Position numbers and translations under genes: made by a program. From assembly GCF_052119585.1 (NCBI RefSeq), contig NZ_JBGQOJ010000012.1, positions 58,028-122,027 of the forward strand: DNA of 64,000 nt, given 5' to 3'. Shown one piece after another: positions 17,232-25,986 of the stretch; position 1 is the first letter of the stretch; each line of letters opens with the position of its first letter. Below the pieces are notes generated by a model. The model was not told where the DNA came from. It saw nothing but the letters and a program-made list of their open reading frames with translations, and made no database searches. This DNA comes from JBGQOJ01 sp052119585 (GTDB lineage: Bacteria > Pseudomonadota > Alphaproteobacteria > Rhodobacterales > Rhodobacteraceae).

Positions 17232-17984
17232 TCAATGGATCAACGACCCTCCGTTCACGTCGACCTCTGTGCCTGTGCAATAGGCCGAAAGGTCGGACGC
17301 AAGGAACAGGGCGCAGCCGGCAACGTCAGAGGCTTCGCCAGCACGGGCCATGGGGATACCCGCCAATATCTGCACCATCATGTCCGGCGTCAACATGCCG
17401 CCGGTGATATCGGTGGCGATAAAGCCGGGGCAGATCGCGTTCGACCGGATGTTGTCGGGGGCCAGTTCGCGGGCCATCGCCTTGGTCAGGCCAAGGACAC
17501 CGGCCTTGGCTGCGGAATAATGCGGGCCACCGAAAATGCCGCCGCCGCGCTGTGCGGACACCGACGACAGGTTGACGATGCTGCCCGACTTTTGCGCACG
17601 CATGGTCGGGATCACGGCCTGGCTCATGAAAAGTGTGCCGCGCAGGTTCACGTCCATCACCGCGTCATAGTTCTGCGGTTCGATGTCCATCAGTTTCAGC
17701 GGCTGGGTGATACCGGCGTTGTTCACAAGAATGTCGATCCGGCCCCATTGTGCCACCAGCGCACGGGCGGCGGCGGCACAGGCCGCCTTGTCTGTCACGT
17801 TGCAGGCAAGGCCGACATGCCCTGCACCCAGATCCGCAGCGGCCGCCTGTGCCTGACCCGCGTCAAGATCGAGGATCGCAATGGTCGCGCCATGTTCGGC
17901 GAACAGTCTCGCCGTTGCCTTGCCAAGACCGCGCGGGCTGGCCGCGCCGGTGATGATCGCAAATTTTCCGTCCAAAAGGCCCAT
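17232..17984 (-). CDS. SDR family oxidoreductase
   Basis: Classical 250-residue short-chain dehydrogenase. The cofactor site is TGAASPRGLG, with an Asp after the second strand (AILDLD) that suggests NAD preference. Catalytic residues are Ser in NLSSVSAQ and Tyr/Lys in HYSAAKAG. The family block RSNAICPGFIATDITGG follows. It lies between the split transketolase genes (54 bp upstream) and the TRAP receptor gene (68 bp downstream), so it probably oxidises the imported compound before or after transketolase action. A polyol, ketose or sugar acid substrate is an inference from context. Confidence 0.87.
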   Translation of the reverse strand: MGLLDGKFAIITGAASPRGLGKATARLFAEHGATIAILDLDAGQAQAAAADLGAGHVGLACNVTDKAACAAAARALVAQWGRIDILVNNAGITQPLKLMDIEPQNYDAVMDVNLRGTLFMSQAVIPTMRAQKSGSIVNLSSVSAQRGGGIFGGPHYSAAKAGVLGLTKAMARELAPDNIRSNAICPGFIATDITGGMLTPDMMVQILAGIPMARAGEASDVAGCALFLASDLSAYCTGTEVDVNGGSLIH

Positions 17985-18038
17985 GACCCTTCTCTCCCTC
18001 TGATTAAAAGAACTGTCCCCGTCGGGGCCGTGCGTTGG

Positions 18039-19082
18039 TCAAAGCCAACCCTTGATCCGCTCGGCCACCTTGTTGACCGAAAGACCGTACATGTCGTGCA
18101 AGGTCGGCAGCGCGCCCGCCTCGAGGAATTCATCCGGCAGCCCGATCATGCGGAAGGTCGGGGTCACGCCCGCCACCAGCAATTCGCGCGCCACGGCCTC
18201 GCCCAGGCCCCCGTTCACCGTGTGGTTCTCGGCCACGACGACCAGCCGACCGCCTATTGCGGCCTCGGCCAGAATGGTCTCGACATCCAGCGGCTTGATC
18301 GTCGGCACATGCAGCACAGCGACATCCACATTGTCCGCCGCCAGCTTTTCTGCCGCGTCAAGCGCACGCATGGTCATGATGCCGGTCGAGATGACCAGAA
18401 CGTCCTTGCCCTCGCGGATCATTTGCGCCTTGCCCAACTTGAATTTGTAGTCGGGTTTGAAACGGGTCAGGACCGAAGGCACCTTGCCGCGCAACAGGCG
18501 GGCATAGACGGGGCCGTCATGCGCAACCATTTCCGGCACCATCCCCGCCACATCATTCGCGTCGCAGGGATCAATGATCGTCATATTGGGCAGCCCGCGA
18601 AAGATCGCGATATCTTCGGTGGCCTGATGGCTGGGGCCATAGCCAGTGGTCAGGCCCGGCAGGGCGCAGACGATCTTGACCGGCAGGTTTTCCTCGGCGA
18701 TGGCCATGGCAATGAAATCATACGCCCGCCGCGAAGCGAAGACAGCATAGGTCGTGGCAAAGGGAATGAAGCCTTCGCGCGCCATGCCCGCCGCCGCAGA
18801 CATCAGCAGTTGTTCGGCCATACCCATCTGGTAAAAGCGATCCGGCATCGCGTTCGCAAAGACGTGCAGGTCGGTGTATTTCGACAGGTCGGCGGACAGG
18901 CCGACAATGCGGTCGTCCTTTTTGGCCAGTTCGATCAGCGCGTGACCAAAGGGGGCGGGAACGGCGTCATAGCCCTCTGCCGCCAGCGAGGCGATCATGG
19001 CAGAGGTCGCAACCCGTTCGCCGTCCGGCCCCAAGCTGACGGTGCGCGGCTCGTATTTGCGGGCCATTGAGGCGAACGTCAT
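18039..19082 (-). CDS. Transketolase, C-terminal subunit
   Basis: 347 residues from the ATG at 19082, which overlaps the stop of the N-terminal subunit gene as ATGA. It carries the pyrimidine-binding and C-terminal domains of transketolase: YQMGMAEQLLMSAAAGMA with the catalytic Glu that activates ThDP, TTYAVFASRRAYDFIAMAIA, and PGLTTGYGPSHQATEDIAIF. The C-terminal regulatory domain runs from about residue 215. It is a two-subunit transketolase of the kind also found as AptAB (apulose 4-phosphate) and SqwGH (sulfofructose), so it need not be the housekeeping enzyme. No sugar kinase or isomerase gene accompanies it here. Confidence 0.88.
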   Translation of the reverse strand: MTFASMARKYEPRTVSLGPDGERVATSAMIASLAAEGYDAVPAPFGHALIELAKKDDRIVGLSADLSKYTDLHVFANAMPDRFYQMGMAEQLLMSAAAGMAREGFIPFATTYAVFASRRAYDFIAMAIAEENLPVKIVCALPGLTTGYGPSHQATEDIAIFRGLPNMTIIDPCDANDVAGMVPEMVAHDGPVYARLLRGKVPSVLTRFKPDYKFKLGKAQMIREGKDVLVISTGIMTMRALDAAEKLAADNVDVAVLHVPTIKPLDVETILAEAAIGGRLVVVAENHTVNGGLGEAVARELLVAGVTPTFRMIGLPDEFLEAGALPTLHDMYGLSVNKVAERIKGWL

Positions 19083-19933
19083 TGCGGTTTTCCTTCTTCC
19101 AGAACGGCAAGTGCCTTGGACCACTCCTCGGCCTCGACGCGCACGAAATGGTTGCTTTCGCGGCGTTCAAGGAAATCCACGCCCTTGCACATTTTTGTAT
19201 TGCAGATGATGACCCGCGGCTTTGGGTCGGACAGGGCGCGGGCCGTGTCAAAGGCCTTGACCAGCGCGGGCAGGTCATTGCCGTCTACCTCTTGCGCGTG
19301 CCAGCCGAACGCCTGCCATTTCGGTGCTTCCGCCCCTTGCGCCAGCGCGTCGCGGCTTGGTCCGTCGGCCTGCTGGTTGTTGAAATCGACGATGCAGATC
19401 AGGTTATCAAGTTTCCATTGGGTCGCGGACATCACCGCCTCCCAGGTCGATCCTTCGCCAAGTTCACCATCCGACATCAGGTTATAGACAAAGGCGGGGT
19501 TCTTTTTGCGTTTCAGGCCCATGGCCATGCCCACGGCAATGCCCAACCCCTGCCCCAGCGAACCACCGGTGATTTCCATCCCCGGCGTGTAGGACGCCAT
19601 GCCGGACATCGGCATGCGACTGTCATCCATGCCGTAGGTGTCCAGTTCGTTCTCGGGCAGAATACCGGCCTCCATCAGGGCCGCATAAAGTGCGATGGCA
19701 TAGTGCCCGATCGACAGAAGAAAGCGGTCGCGCCCTTCCCATTCCGGGTCTTCGGGGCGATATTCAAGCGCATGGAAATAGGATGTCGCAAGAACATCTG
19801 CGACCCCGAGGGCCTGACCGATGTAACCCTGTCCCTGAACCTCGCCCATCAGCAAAGCCTTGCGGCGAATGTTCCAGGCGCGCATGTCCAACGACATGTT
19901 GGGCAAGGCACCGGAGTGGTGGTGTGCGGTCAT
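19079..19933 (-). CDS. Transketolase, N-terminal subunit
   Basis: 284 residues from the ATG at 19933. An upstream ATG at 19978 would add 15 residues and is less likely. It binds the diphosphate end of ThDP: SIGHYAIALYAALMEAG, TGGSLGQGLGIAVGMAMGLK, then SDGELGEGSTWEAVMSATQ and Asn residues in IVDFNNQQADG. The usual GDG is SDG, common in split transketolases. It is the first gene of the operon with the C-terminal subunit, SDR and TRAP transporter. Together the two subunits make a complete enzyme of about 630 residues. A third, full-length transketolase gene is divergent 262 bp away. Confidence 0.88.
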   Translation of the reverse strand: MTAHHHSGALPNMSLDMRAWNIRRKALLMGEVQGQGYIGQALGVADVLATSYFHALEYRPEDPEWEGRDRFLLSIGHYAIALYAALMEAGILPENELDTYGMDDSRMPMSGMASYTPGMEITGGSLGQGLGIAVGMAMGLKRKKNPAFVYNLMSDGELGEGSTWEAVMSATQWKLDNLICIVDFNNQQADGPSRDALAQGAEAPKWQAFGWHAQEVDGNDLPALVKAFDTARALSDPKPRVIICNTKMCKGVDFLERRESNHFVRVEAEEWSKALAVLEEGKPQ

Positions 19934-20013
19934 GGTTTCCTCCCAAGGCTCGATGACGTCCCAAGGTGGTAACAGCATTCCGGCGTCCTGAAATTACCTA
20001 AAAATGCAAAAGC

Positions 20014-20033
20014 TTGTTAGAAAAACTTAACAA
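20014..20033. promoter_or_regulatory. Inverted repeat between two divergent transketolase units
   Basis: TTGTTA and TAACAA form perfect 6-bp arms around an 8-bp spacer in an AT-rich patch, about 80 bp upstream of the split transketolase start and 160 bp upstream of the full-length one. It is the strongest palindrome in the 261-bp divergent gap and so a candidate operator. The gap is otherwise unremarkable, and no certain promoter hexamers were identified. Confidence 0.45.
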
Positions 20034-20194
20034 CATTCCAATGCCAAACAAGATAACCATCAGTCAGTTCAATGTGCGAAACCCACTGCGGCGACGGATA
20101 CCTGCACTGTTCCAATGGCACTTCGGCAGGGCCGGTTGTGTGGTGATTGCAGGTATTCGTGCGCTTCTTTGACCAGAAAACCGAGAGACCGACC

Positions 20195-22168
20195 ATGCCC
20201 GATATTTCAAAAATGGCGAACGCCATCCGCTTTCTTGCGCTGGATTCCATATTGAACGCAGGCGAAGGCCATCAGGGCGTGCCTCTTGGTATGGCAGAGA
20301 TCGCGGCGACGCTTTATGCGCGCCATTTAAAGGTAGATCCCAAGGCGCCGCTTTGGCCTGACCGGGACCGCGTGGTGCTGTCGAACGGCCACGGGTCGAT
20401 GCTGCTTTATGCGCTTTTGAACCTGTCGGGCTACGAGCCGATATCGGTCGCGGCGTTGAAAGACTTCCGCAAACTGGGCGCGATCTGCGCGGGTCACCCC
20501 GAAATAGAACAACATGCCGGAATAGAGATCACCACGGGGTTGCTGGGGCAAGGGATTGCCAGCGCCGTCGGCATGGCGGTGGCCGAGGCGCGCCTTGCCG
20601 CACGGTTCGGCACCGGATTGGTGGATCACCGCACCTGGGCCTTTGTCGGTGACGGATGCCTGCAAGAAGGCATCGGTCAGGAGGCGATTTCGCTGGCTGG
20701 CCACCTTGGTCTGGGCAAGCTGACCTTCCTTTGGGATGACAACCAGATCACCGATGACGGCGCCACCGCGCTGTCGATCAGCGAGGATGTCCCGGCCAGA
20801 TTTCGCGCGGCAGGTTGGCATGTTCAACCGGTCGACGGGCATGACATAGAGGCGATCGACGCCGCCATCGACGCCGCAAAGGCCGACCCGCGCCCCTCGA
20901 TGATTGCGTGTCGCACGGTGATTGCGCGGGGCATTCCCCGTCTTCAAGGGCAACGCGGCGGGCACAGCGCCCCGCTGACGCCACAGGATTCGACAGAGGC
21001 CCGCGCCGCCCTGGGCTGGAACCATCCCGCATTTGTGATCCCCGACGAAATCCGCGCAGATTGGGCGACATCCATGGACCGGGGCGCGCAGGCCCGTGCC
21101 GGTTGGACCACGCGCCTGACAGATCACCCCGAGGCGGATGAATTCCGCCGGTGGCACGAGGGTTGCCTGCCCGACGCCTGGAGCGGAATCACCGAACACA
21201 TTGCCGCCGCAGCGCTGGACCAAACCGCACCGCGCCCCACGATTCTGGCATCGGGGGATGTCTGCGATGCGCTTGCGTCCGACCTGCCCGAAACCCTTGT
21301 GCTTTGTGCCGATCTGGAGGCGCCGACAAACCACAAGCGGGGCCGCACAGCGTTCACCGCGACGGATCGCAACGGCAGTTATGTTCATTGCGGCGTGCGC
21401 GAGCATTTGATGGGGGCAATGGCCGACGGGATCGCCGCGCATGGTGGGTTGCGCCCCGTCAACGTGACCTATCTTGCCTTTGCCGACTACGAGCGGCCCG
21501 CGATGCGCATGGCGGCCTTGATGGGGCTGCCCGCGCTTTTTGTCTTTAGTCACGATTCCATCGGTGTCGGCAGCAACGGCCCGACGCACCAGCCGGTCGA
21601 GATCCTCGCCAGTTTTCGCGCGATGCCGAACATGCAGGTGTTCCGCCCCGCCGATGCCGTGGAAACCGCCGAGGTCTGGCAGATCGCGCTGGAAACCACG
21701 ACGGGGCCAAGCCTTTTGGCGCTGTCGCGGCAACCCGCCGCCCCCCTGCGCCGGACAACAGACAAGAACCTGAGCCGCAAAGGCGCCTATGTGGTGAGTC
21801 CCGCAGATGGTCCGCGTGTGCTGACCCTGATTGCCACTGGAACAGAGGTCGCACTAGCGCTTGCCGCACAGGGCGAACTGGCCAAGGCCGGGATCGCGGC
21901 GGCGGTGGTTTCCATGCCCTGCTGGGAGCTGTTCGAGGCACAGGAACCGGCCTACCGCGCCCAGGTGCTGGGCAGTGTCCCCCGCATCGGGGTAGAGGCC
22001 GCACTGCGCTTTGGCTGGGACCGCTGGTTGCGCGAAGGCGATGCGTTTATCGGCATGACGGGCTTTGGCGCCTCGGCAAAGTCAGAAATCCTGTATGATC
22101 ATTTTGGCATAACCGCCGCACGCATCGTCGAGACCGGAAAAGTCCTGTTGGGCGGGTCGGACGCATAG
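20195..22168 (+). CDS. Full-length transketolase
   Basis: 657 residues, the normal length of TktA-type enzymes. The ATG at 20195 (MPDISKMANAIRFLALDS) is preferred over an ATG at 20147 because it aligns with the family start. Visible elements are the substrate His in NAGEGHQGVPLG, SNGHGSMLLYALL, the segment HPEIEQHAGIEITTGLLGQG, the ThDP motif GDGCLQEG with DDNQITDDG, and the catalytic Glu in CGVREHLMG. GPTHQPVEILASFR is the phosphate-binding region. The middle part (residues 230-340) differs from the usual SPNKAGT-type loop and reads IARGIPRLQGQRGGHSA. It is divergent from the split-transketolase operon. Use in the same sugar pathway is plausible, and a housekeeping role cannot be excluded. 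Confidence 0.88.
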   Translation: MPDISKMANAIRFLALDSILNAGEGHQGVPLGMAEIAATLYARHLKVDPKAPLWPDRDRVVLSNGHGSMLLYALLNLSGYEPISVAALKDFRKLGAICAGHPEIEQHAGIEITTGLLGQGIASAVGMAVAEARLAARFGTGLVDHRTWAFVGDGCLQEGIGQEAISLAGHLGLGKLTFLWDDNQITDDGATALSISEDVPARFRAAGWHVQPVDGHDIEAIDAAIDAAKADPRPSMIACRTVIARGIPRLQGQRGGHSAPLTPQDSTEARAALGWNHPAFVIPDEIRADWATSMDRGAQARAGWTTRLTDHPEADEFRRWHEGCLPDAWSGITEHIAAAALDQTAPRPTILASGDVCDALASDLPETLVLCADLEAPTNHKRGRTAFTATDRNGSYVHCGVREHLMGAMADGIAAHGGLRPVNVTYLAFADYERPAMRMAALMGLPALFVFSHDSIGVGSNGPTHQPVEILASFRAMPNMQVFRPADAVETAEVWQIALETTTGPSLLALSRQPAAPLRRTTDKNLSRKGAYVVSPADGPRVLTLIATGTEVALALAAQGELAKAGIAAAVVSMPCWELFEAQEPAYRAQVLGSVPRIGVEAALRFGWDRWLREGDAFIGMTGFGASAKSEILYDHFGITAARIVETGKVLLGGSDA

Positions 22169-22611
22169 GCGGGCGACAGTTTGTTGTGCTGCTCAATCCG
22201 CATATCGACTTCGCAATCGGCGATCGATGCCGCTGCATCTTCCAGCGTCCTTGAGTGTTTCTGATGCCAAACGCAGGCGCTTTGCAACAACAGCGCGCTG
22301 AACCGGTGGCGGGGGCGCGGGGCGGCAACCCGGCCCTGAATTGCCCCGACACCGTAAAATAAAATCCCTTCAGCCGCTTCCAGCACAAGGTGCACCGTGG
22401 CCGGGCGCTGTGGCCGCTCGCGGGCAAATTGGACATATCCATCAGTGCGTTGATCATAACGCTTGCCGGGGGGCTTGTGCAAACGCTGGGGGAAATCGGG
22501 TGCTTCGACGCCGAATTTAAGGCCTTCCCGAAATCCGTCACTGCCTGAAACACTGGAAAACAACATGCTTAGAATTGGACTCCTTGGCGCGGTCCGCACC
22601 GATCCGGTGTC
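22169..22611. other. 443-bp gap with no recognised gene
   Basis: The stretch between the full-length transketolase and the potassium-transporter gene has two overlapping minus-strand open frames (about 168 and 166 codons). Both run back into the 3' end of the transketolase gene, and neither resembles a family I know. No tRNA, clear terminator or strong palindrome was seen. It may be remnants of a decayed gene. Confidence 0.5.
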
Positions 22612-23946
22612 TTACCCCAGATAAACCGTGCCCGAGGGATAAGAAATCCGCTTGGGTCTTTTTGTGGCAAGCAGGAAGCCAAGGGTCAACGGGCCGACCC
22701 GCCCGACGAACATGATGAACATGATCACGATACGCCCGGCGGTGTCGAAATCACCGGTCACGCCGCGCGACAGGCCGACCGTGCCAAACGCCGAGACGGC
22801 CTCGAAGGCAAGGTCCAGAAATTCACCTTCGTGGAACAGCAGCGTTACGAAAAGGGCGATGAGGATCAAAAGCAGGCTGACCATCGACAGCGCCAGCACC
22901 TTCATGATCTGATCCGCGCCAAGCCTGCGCCCGAACACATCGACATTGGGGCGGCGTTTGAAAAACGCAACCGTTGCCAGCAGCAGAACGATGAAGGTCG
23001 TGACCTTGATCCCGCCGCCGGTCGATGTGCTACCCGCGCCGATCACCATCAACGTCATGAACATAAGCGCGGTGCTGTCGTTCAGGGCGCCTATGTCCAC
23101 CGTGTTAAAGCCCGCCGTTCTGGTGCTTGCGCCCTGGAACCAGCTGGCCCAGATCCGGGCAGGCCAGTCCAATGCGCCCAAAGTGTTCGGATTGGTCCAT
23201 TCCATCGCGGCAAAGGCGATGGTGGACCAGGCCAAAAGCGCGGCCGTGCCGACCAGCATCAGTTTGGTGTGCAATGAATATTGCCGCCAGCGCCAATGGC
23301 CCCAGACATCTGCCGCAACCGTAAACCCAAGACCACCCAGAATAAAAAGCACCGGGATAACGATATTGATCACCGGGTTTCCGACCCACCGGCTAAGGCT
23401 GTCGGGGAACAGGGAAAAGCCTGCGTTGTTGAAGGCGGAAACCGAATGGAAAACCGATTGCCACATCCCCTCGCCCCAGCCAAATTCGGGCACAAACACC
23501 AAGGCAAGCAGCGCGGCACCGGCCATTTCGCACAAAAGAACGACGCGCAGGATCATCTTTGTCAAAGCCAGAAGGTCGGTGGCAGATGTCTGGTTCAGAT
23601 CCTCGCGCAGATACAGATGATGCGTAAACCCGACGGGCAGGCCCAGCATCGACAGGATCAGCACGGCAAAGGTCATCAGGCCCAAGCCGCCAAGCTGGAT
23701 CAGAAAGGCGATCACGATCTGCCCGAACAGGGTAAAATCGCCCCCCGTGTCGAGAACCGCCAACCCCGTGACCGTCACCGCGGATGTGGCCGTGAATACG
23801 GCATCCGACCATGTGATGGGTGCCGTCGTCGCAAAGGGCAGCTTCAGGGTGATGGCCCCGAGCAGAATGAAGGTGGCGTAGATCAGAACAAGGACAAGCG
23901 GGGGCGGCAGGTGCGATACCCGCCTTTTGACTGTGCGAAATGCCAT
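22612..23946 (-). CDS. Potassium uptake channel subunit, TrkH/KtrB family
   Basis: 444-residue membrane protein of KtrB size (E. coli TrkH is 483). The four-fold repeat of the family can be seen by its pore loops: ATSAVTVTGLAVLDT, VSAFNNAGFSLF, STRTAGFNTVD and AVSAFGTVGLSRG, each with the selectivity-filter Gly. Ten or so hydrophobic helices flank them. Immediately upstream in the operon is the regulatory KtrA-type gene (3-bp gap), completing a sodium-dependent potassium uptake system in the inner membrane. Confidence 0.92.
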   Translation of the reverse strand: MAFRTVKRRVSHLPPPLVLVLIYATFILLGAITLKLPFATTAPITWSDAVFTATSAVTVTGLAVLDTGGDFTLFGQIVIAFLIQLGGLGLMTFAVLILSMLGLPVGFTHHLYLREDLNQTSATDLLALTKMILRVVLLCEMAGAALLALVFVPEFGWGEGMWQSVFHSVSAFNNAGFSLFPDSLSRWVGNPVINIVIPVLFILGGLGFTVAADVWGHWRWRQYSLHTKLMLVGTAALLAWSTIAFAAMEWTNPNTLGALDWPARIWASWFQGASTRTAGFNTVDIGALNDSTALMFMTLMVIGAGSTSTGGGIKVTTFIVLLLATVAFFKRRPNVDVFGRRLGADQIMKVLALSMVSLLLILIALFVTLLFHEGEFLDLAFEAVSAFGTVGLSRGVTGDFDTAGRIVIMFIMFVGRVGPLTLGFLLATKRPKRISYPSGTVYLG

Positions 23947-23949
23947 GGG

Positions 23950-24618
23950 TCAGCCCCCGTCGCGCAGGTCGTCTCCGAAATGCCGCAGATCGGTTCTCTT
24001 TCCAAGGATAAGAAGCTTGTCACCCTCCATCAACGTCAGATCACCGCCCTCGCAGGACAGATACTTGCTGTCCCGCATCGCCCCCAGCGCGCGCAGGTCG
24101 TATTTGGTGAAAATAGCCGCATCCCCAATCCGCTTGCCGTCGAGTTGCGACGGCACCCGCAGGTCGACGACATGATACCCGTTTCCAAGGCTTACATAGT
24201 CCCGCACAAGCGGGTTATGCAGCATCTGCGCGATATGCTGTCCGATCTCCTGTTCGGGCAGGATCACCCGATCCGCGCCCAGTTTTGTCAGAATACGGTG
24301 GTGAGTCCGGTTAAGTGCCTTCACCCAGATCGTCTCGACCCCCAGCATCTTGACGTTCATCGTGCAAAGGATATTCGCCTCCAGATCCTCGCCTATGGCG
24401 ACGATGGCCACATCGTAGTTGCCAACGCCGGCTTCTTTCAGCGCGGCTTCATCCTTGCCATCGGCAATGATGGCCTCGGACAGCGTATCGGCCAGTCTGG
24501 TGACGTGGCGCGCGTCCGTATCTATTCCCAGAACCGGGTTGCCGAAGCGGGCCAGTTCGCTGGCAACGGTGCTGCCGAAAGTTCCAAGGCCGATCACGGC
24601 AAAGCTGCGGGTTTTCAC
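23950..24618 (-). CDS. Potassium transporter regulatory subunit, KtrA/TrkA family
   Basis: 222-residue cytoplasmic RCK protein. The GTG at 24618 is chosen because it directly precedes the Rossmann motif (KTRSFAVIGLGTFGSTVASE, GLGTFG) and has an AAGGCAGGA ribosome site. An open frame continues far upstream but without family resemblance. The N-terminal domain binds ATP/ADP or NAD. The C-terminal RCK_C domain (VVDLRVPSQLDGKRIGDAAI, then LTLMEGDKLLILG) binds a small regulator. It gates the channel encoded 3 bp downstream. Confidence 0.9.
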   Translation of the reverse strand: MKTRSFAVIGLGTFGSTVASELARFGNPVLGIDTDARHVTRLADTLSEAIIADGKDEAALKEAGVGNYDVAIVAIGEDLEANILCTMNVKMLGVETIWVKALNRTHHRILTKLGADRVILPEQEIGQHIAQMLHNPLVRDYVSLGNGYHVVDLRVPSQLDGKRIGDAAIFTKYDLRALGAMRDSKYLSCEGGDLTLMEGDKLLILGKRTDLRHFGDDLRDGG

Positions 24619-24804
24619 TGATCCTGCCTTCCGGCTGTTGCTGTTGCACGCATCTAAGCCGCAATCGGCGGCAGATGACAAGTTACGACCGCAACGGGGC
24701 CCATCCCGCTGGTCTGGCATCGCCACCACAGGCGCACTACAAAGCGGCAAGCGGTCGTGGGGGGTCCACGCAAATAGATTCGTTTGAAGACACAGGAGAC
24801 GCCG

Positions 24805-25776
24805 ATGATCACCGGATATGTAAACGAGGCGGGCCGCTTGCAGCCGGTCGCCGAGGTGCAGGAGCGTTTGAACGGGCTTGTCTGGATTGATATGATGAAC
24901 CCCAGCGATGCAGAGGAAGATCAGGTCGAGAAATGGCTGGGCGTCGATATTCCGACCAGGGACGAAATGGAGGAGATCGAGATCTCGTCCCGCCTTTATA
25001 CCGAAGACGGCGCCACGTTCATGACCGCGATTTTGCCGTCGCAGGCCGACGGCGATGACCCCCAGATGGCGCCGGTCTCGTTCGTGCTGGCCGGCAAGCG
25101 GCTGATTACGGTCCGCTATCACGAACCGCGCGCCTTTCAGACCTTTCCGATCCGCGCCGAAAAGACCCCGATGGGGTGCGAGACCGGCGAAGGGGTTCTT
25201 TTGGCCTTGCTAGAGGCAATCGTGGACCGTCTGGCGGATATTTTAGAGCGCGTGGGCCGCGAAATCGACGCTATTTCACGCAGTATTTTCCAGCAAAAAG
25301 GCGCGAAACCTACCAAAAGTCGCGATTTCCAGAAGGTTCTGGAATCTATCGGTCGCAAGGGTGACCTGATCTCGAACATCCGCGACAGTCTGGTGACGCT
25401 TGAACGATTGGTCGGGTTCCTCGGTCAGGGCGCGCTTCAGCGCAAAAGCGACAAGACCTTGCGGGAACGGATCAAGACGCTGTCGCGCGATGTGCGCTCG
25501 CTGGCCGACCACGACAGTTTCCTGTCGCAAAAGATCACGTTTCTGCTGGATGCCACCCTTGGCATGATCAATATCGAACAGAACGCCATCATCAAGATTT
25601 TCTCGGTCGCTGCCGTCGTCTTTCTGCCACCGACGCTGATTGCATCCATTTACGGGATGAATTTTATCCATATGCCGGAATTGCAATGGCCGCTTGGCTA
25701 TCCCTTCGCACTTGGCCTTATGGTGCTTTCCGCGATCCTGCCCTACCTGTTCTTCAAACACCGTGGCTGGTTGTAG
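24805..25776 (+). CDS. CorA-family magnesium/divalent cation transporter
   Basis: 323 residues with the CorA plan: an N-terminal cytoplasmic alpha/beta domain, a long helix region (residues about 150-250) and two C-terminal helices joined by the signature IYGMNF, followed by the periplasmic MPELQW loop and a basic FFKHRGWL tail. The ATG at 24805 follows an AGGAG site. A start 7 codons earlier is less well placed. It is transcribed away from the Ktr genes with a 186-bp gap. Magnesium is the default substrate; cobalt, nickel or zinc efflux versions exist. Confidence 0.9.
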   Translation: MITGYVNEAGRLQPVAEVQERLNGLVWIDMMNPSDAEEDQVEKWLGVDIPTRDEMEEIEISSRLYTEDGATFMTAILPSQADGDDPQMAPVSFVLAGKRLITVRYHEPRAFQTFPIRAEKTPMGCETGEGVLLALLEAIVDRLADILERVGREIDAISRSIFQQKGAKPTKSRDFQKVLESIGRKGDLISNIRDSLVTLERLVGFLGQGALQRKSDKTLRERIKTLSRDVRSLADHDSFLSQKITFLLDATLGMINIEQNAIIKIFSVAAVVFLPPTLIASIYGMNFIHMPELQWPLGYPFALGLMVLSAILPYLFFKHRGWL

Positions 25777-25986
25777 CGCGGCTGCATTCGGCGGAACAAG
25801 TGTTTCCGGGTATCTTGCCGACAGTTCGGCGGTGGTCATTGCGCTGATGATCTGAACAAAGACGATGGCAAAGCTGAAACAGATCGCCACGCCAAAACTG
25901 ATAGGTGCGCCGGATCGCACCATCATCGCACTGACCGTGCAGCAATCTATGGCGCTGGGGGTGGTGGGCCTTGGGCTGCCGCCGCG

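Noticed and set aside
23950..25122. Long (390-codon) version of the KtrA-type gene
   Set aside because: The upstream part overlaps the divergent corA gene and has no RCK-family resemblance; the GTG at 24618 has a good ribosome site.
25777..25986. Possible small membrane protein on the minus strand before the narR stop (MVRSGAPISFGVAICFSFAI...)
   Set aside because: The frame continues through the antisense of corA, has no clear ribosome site, and I see no family for it.
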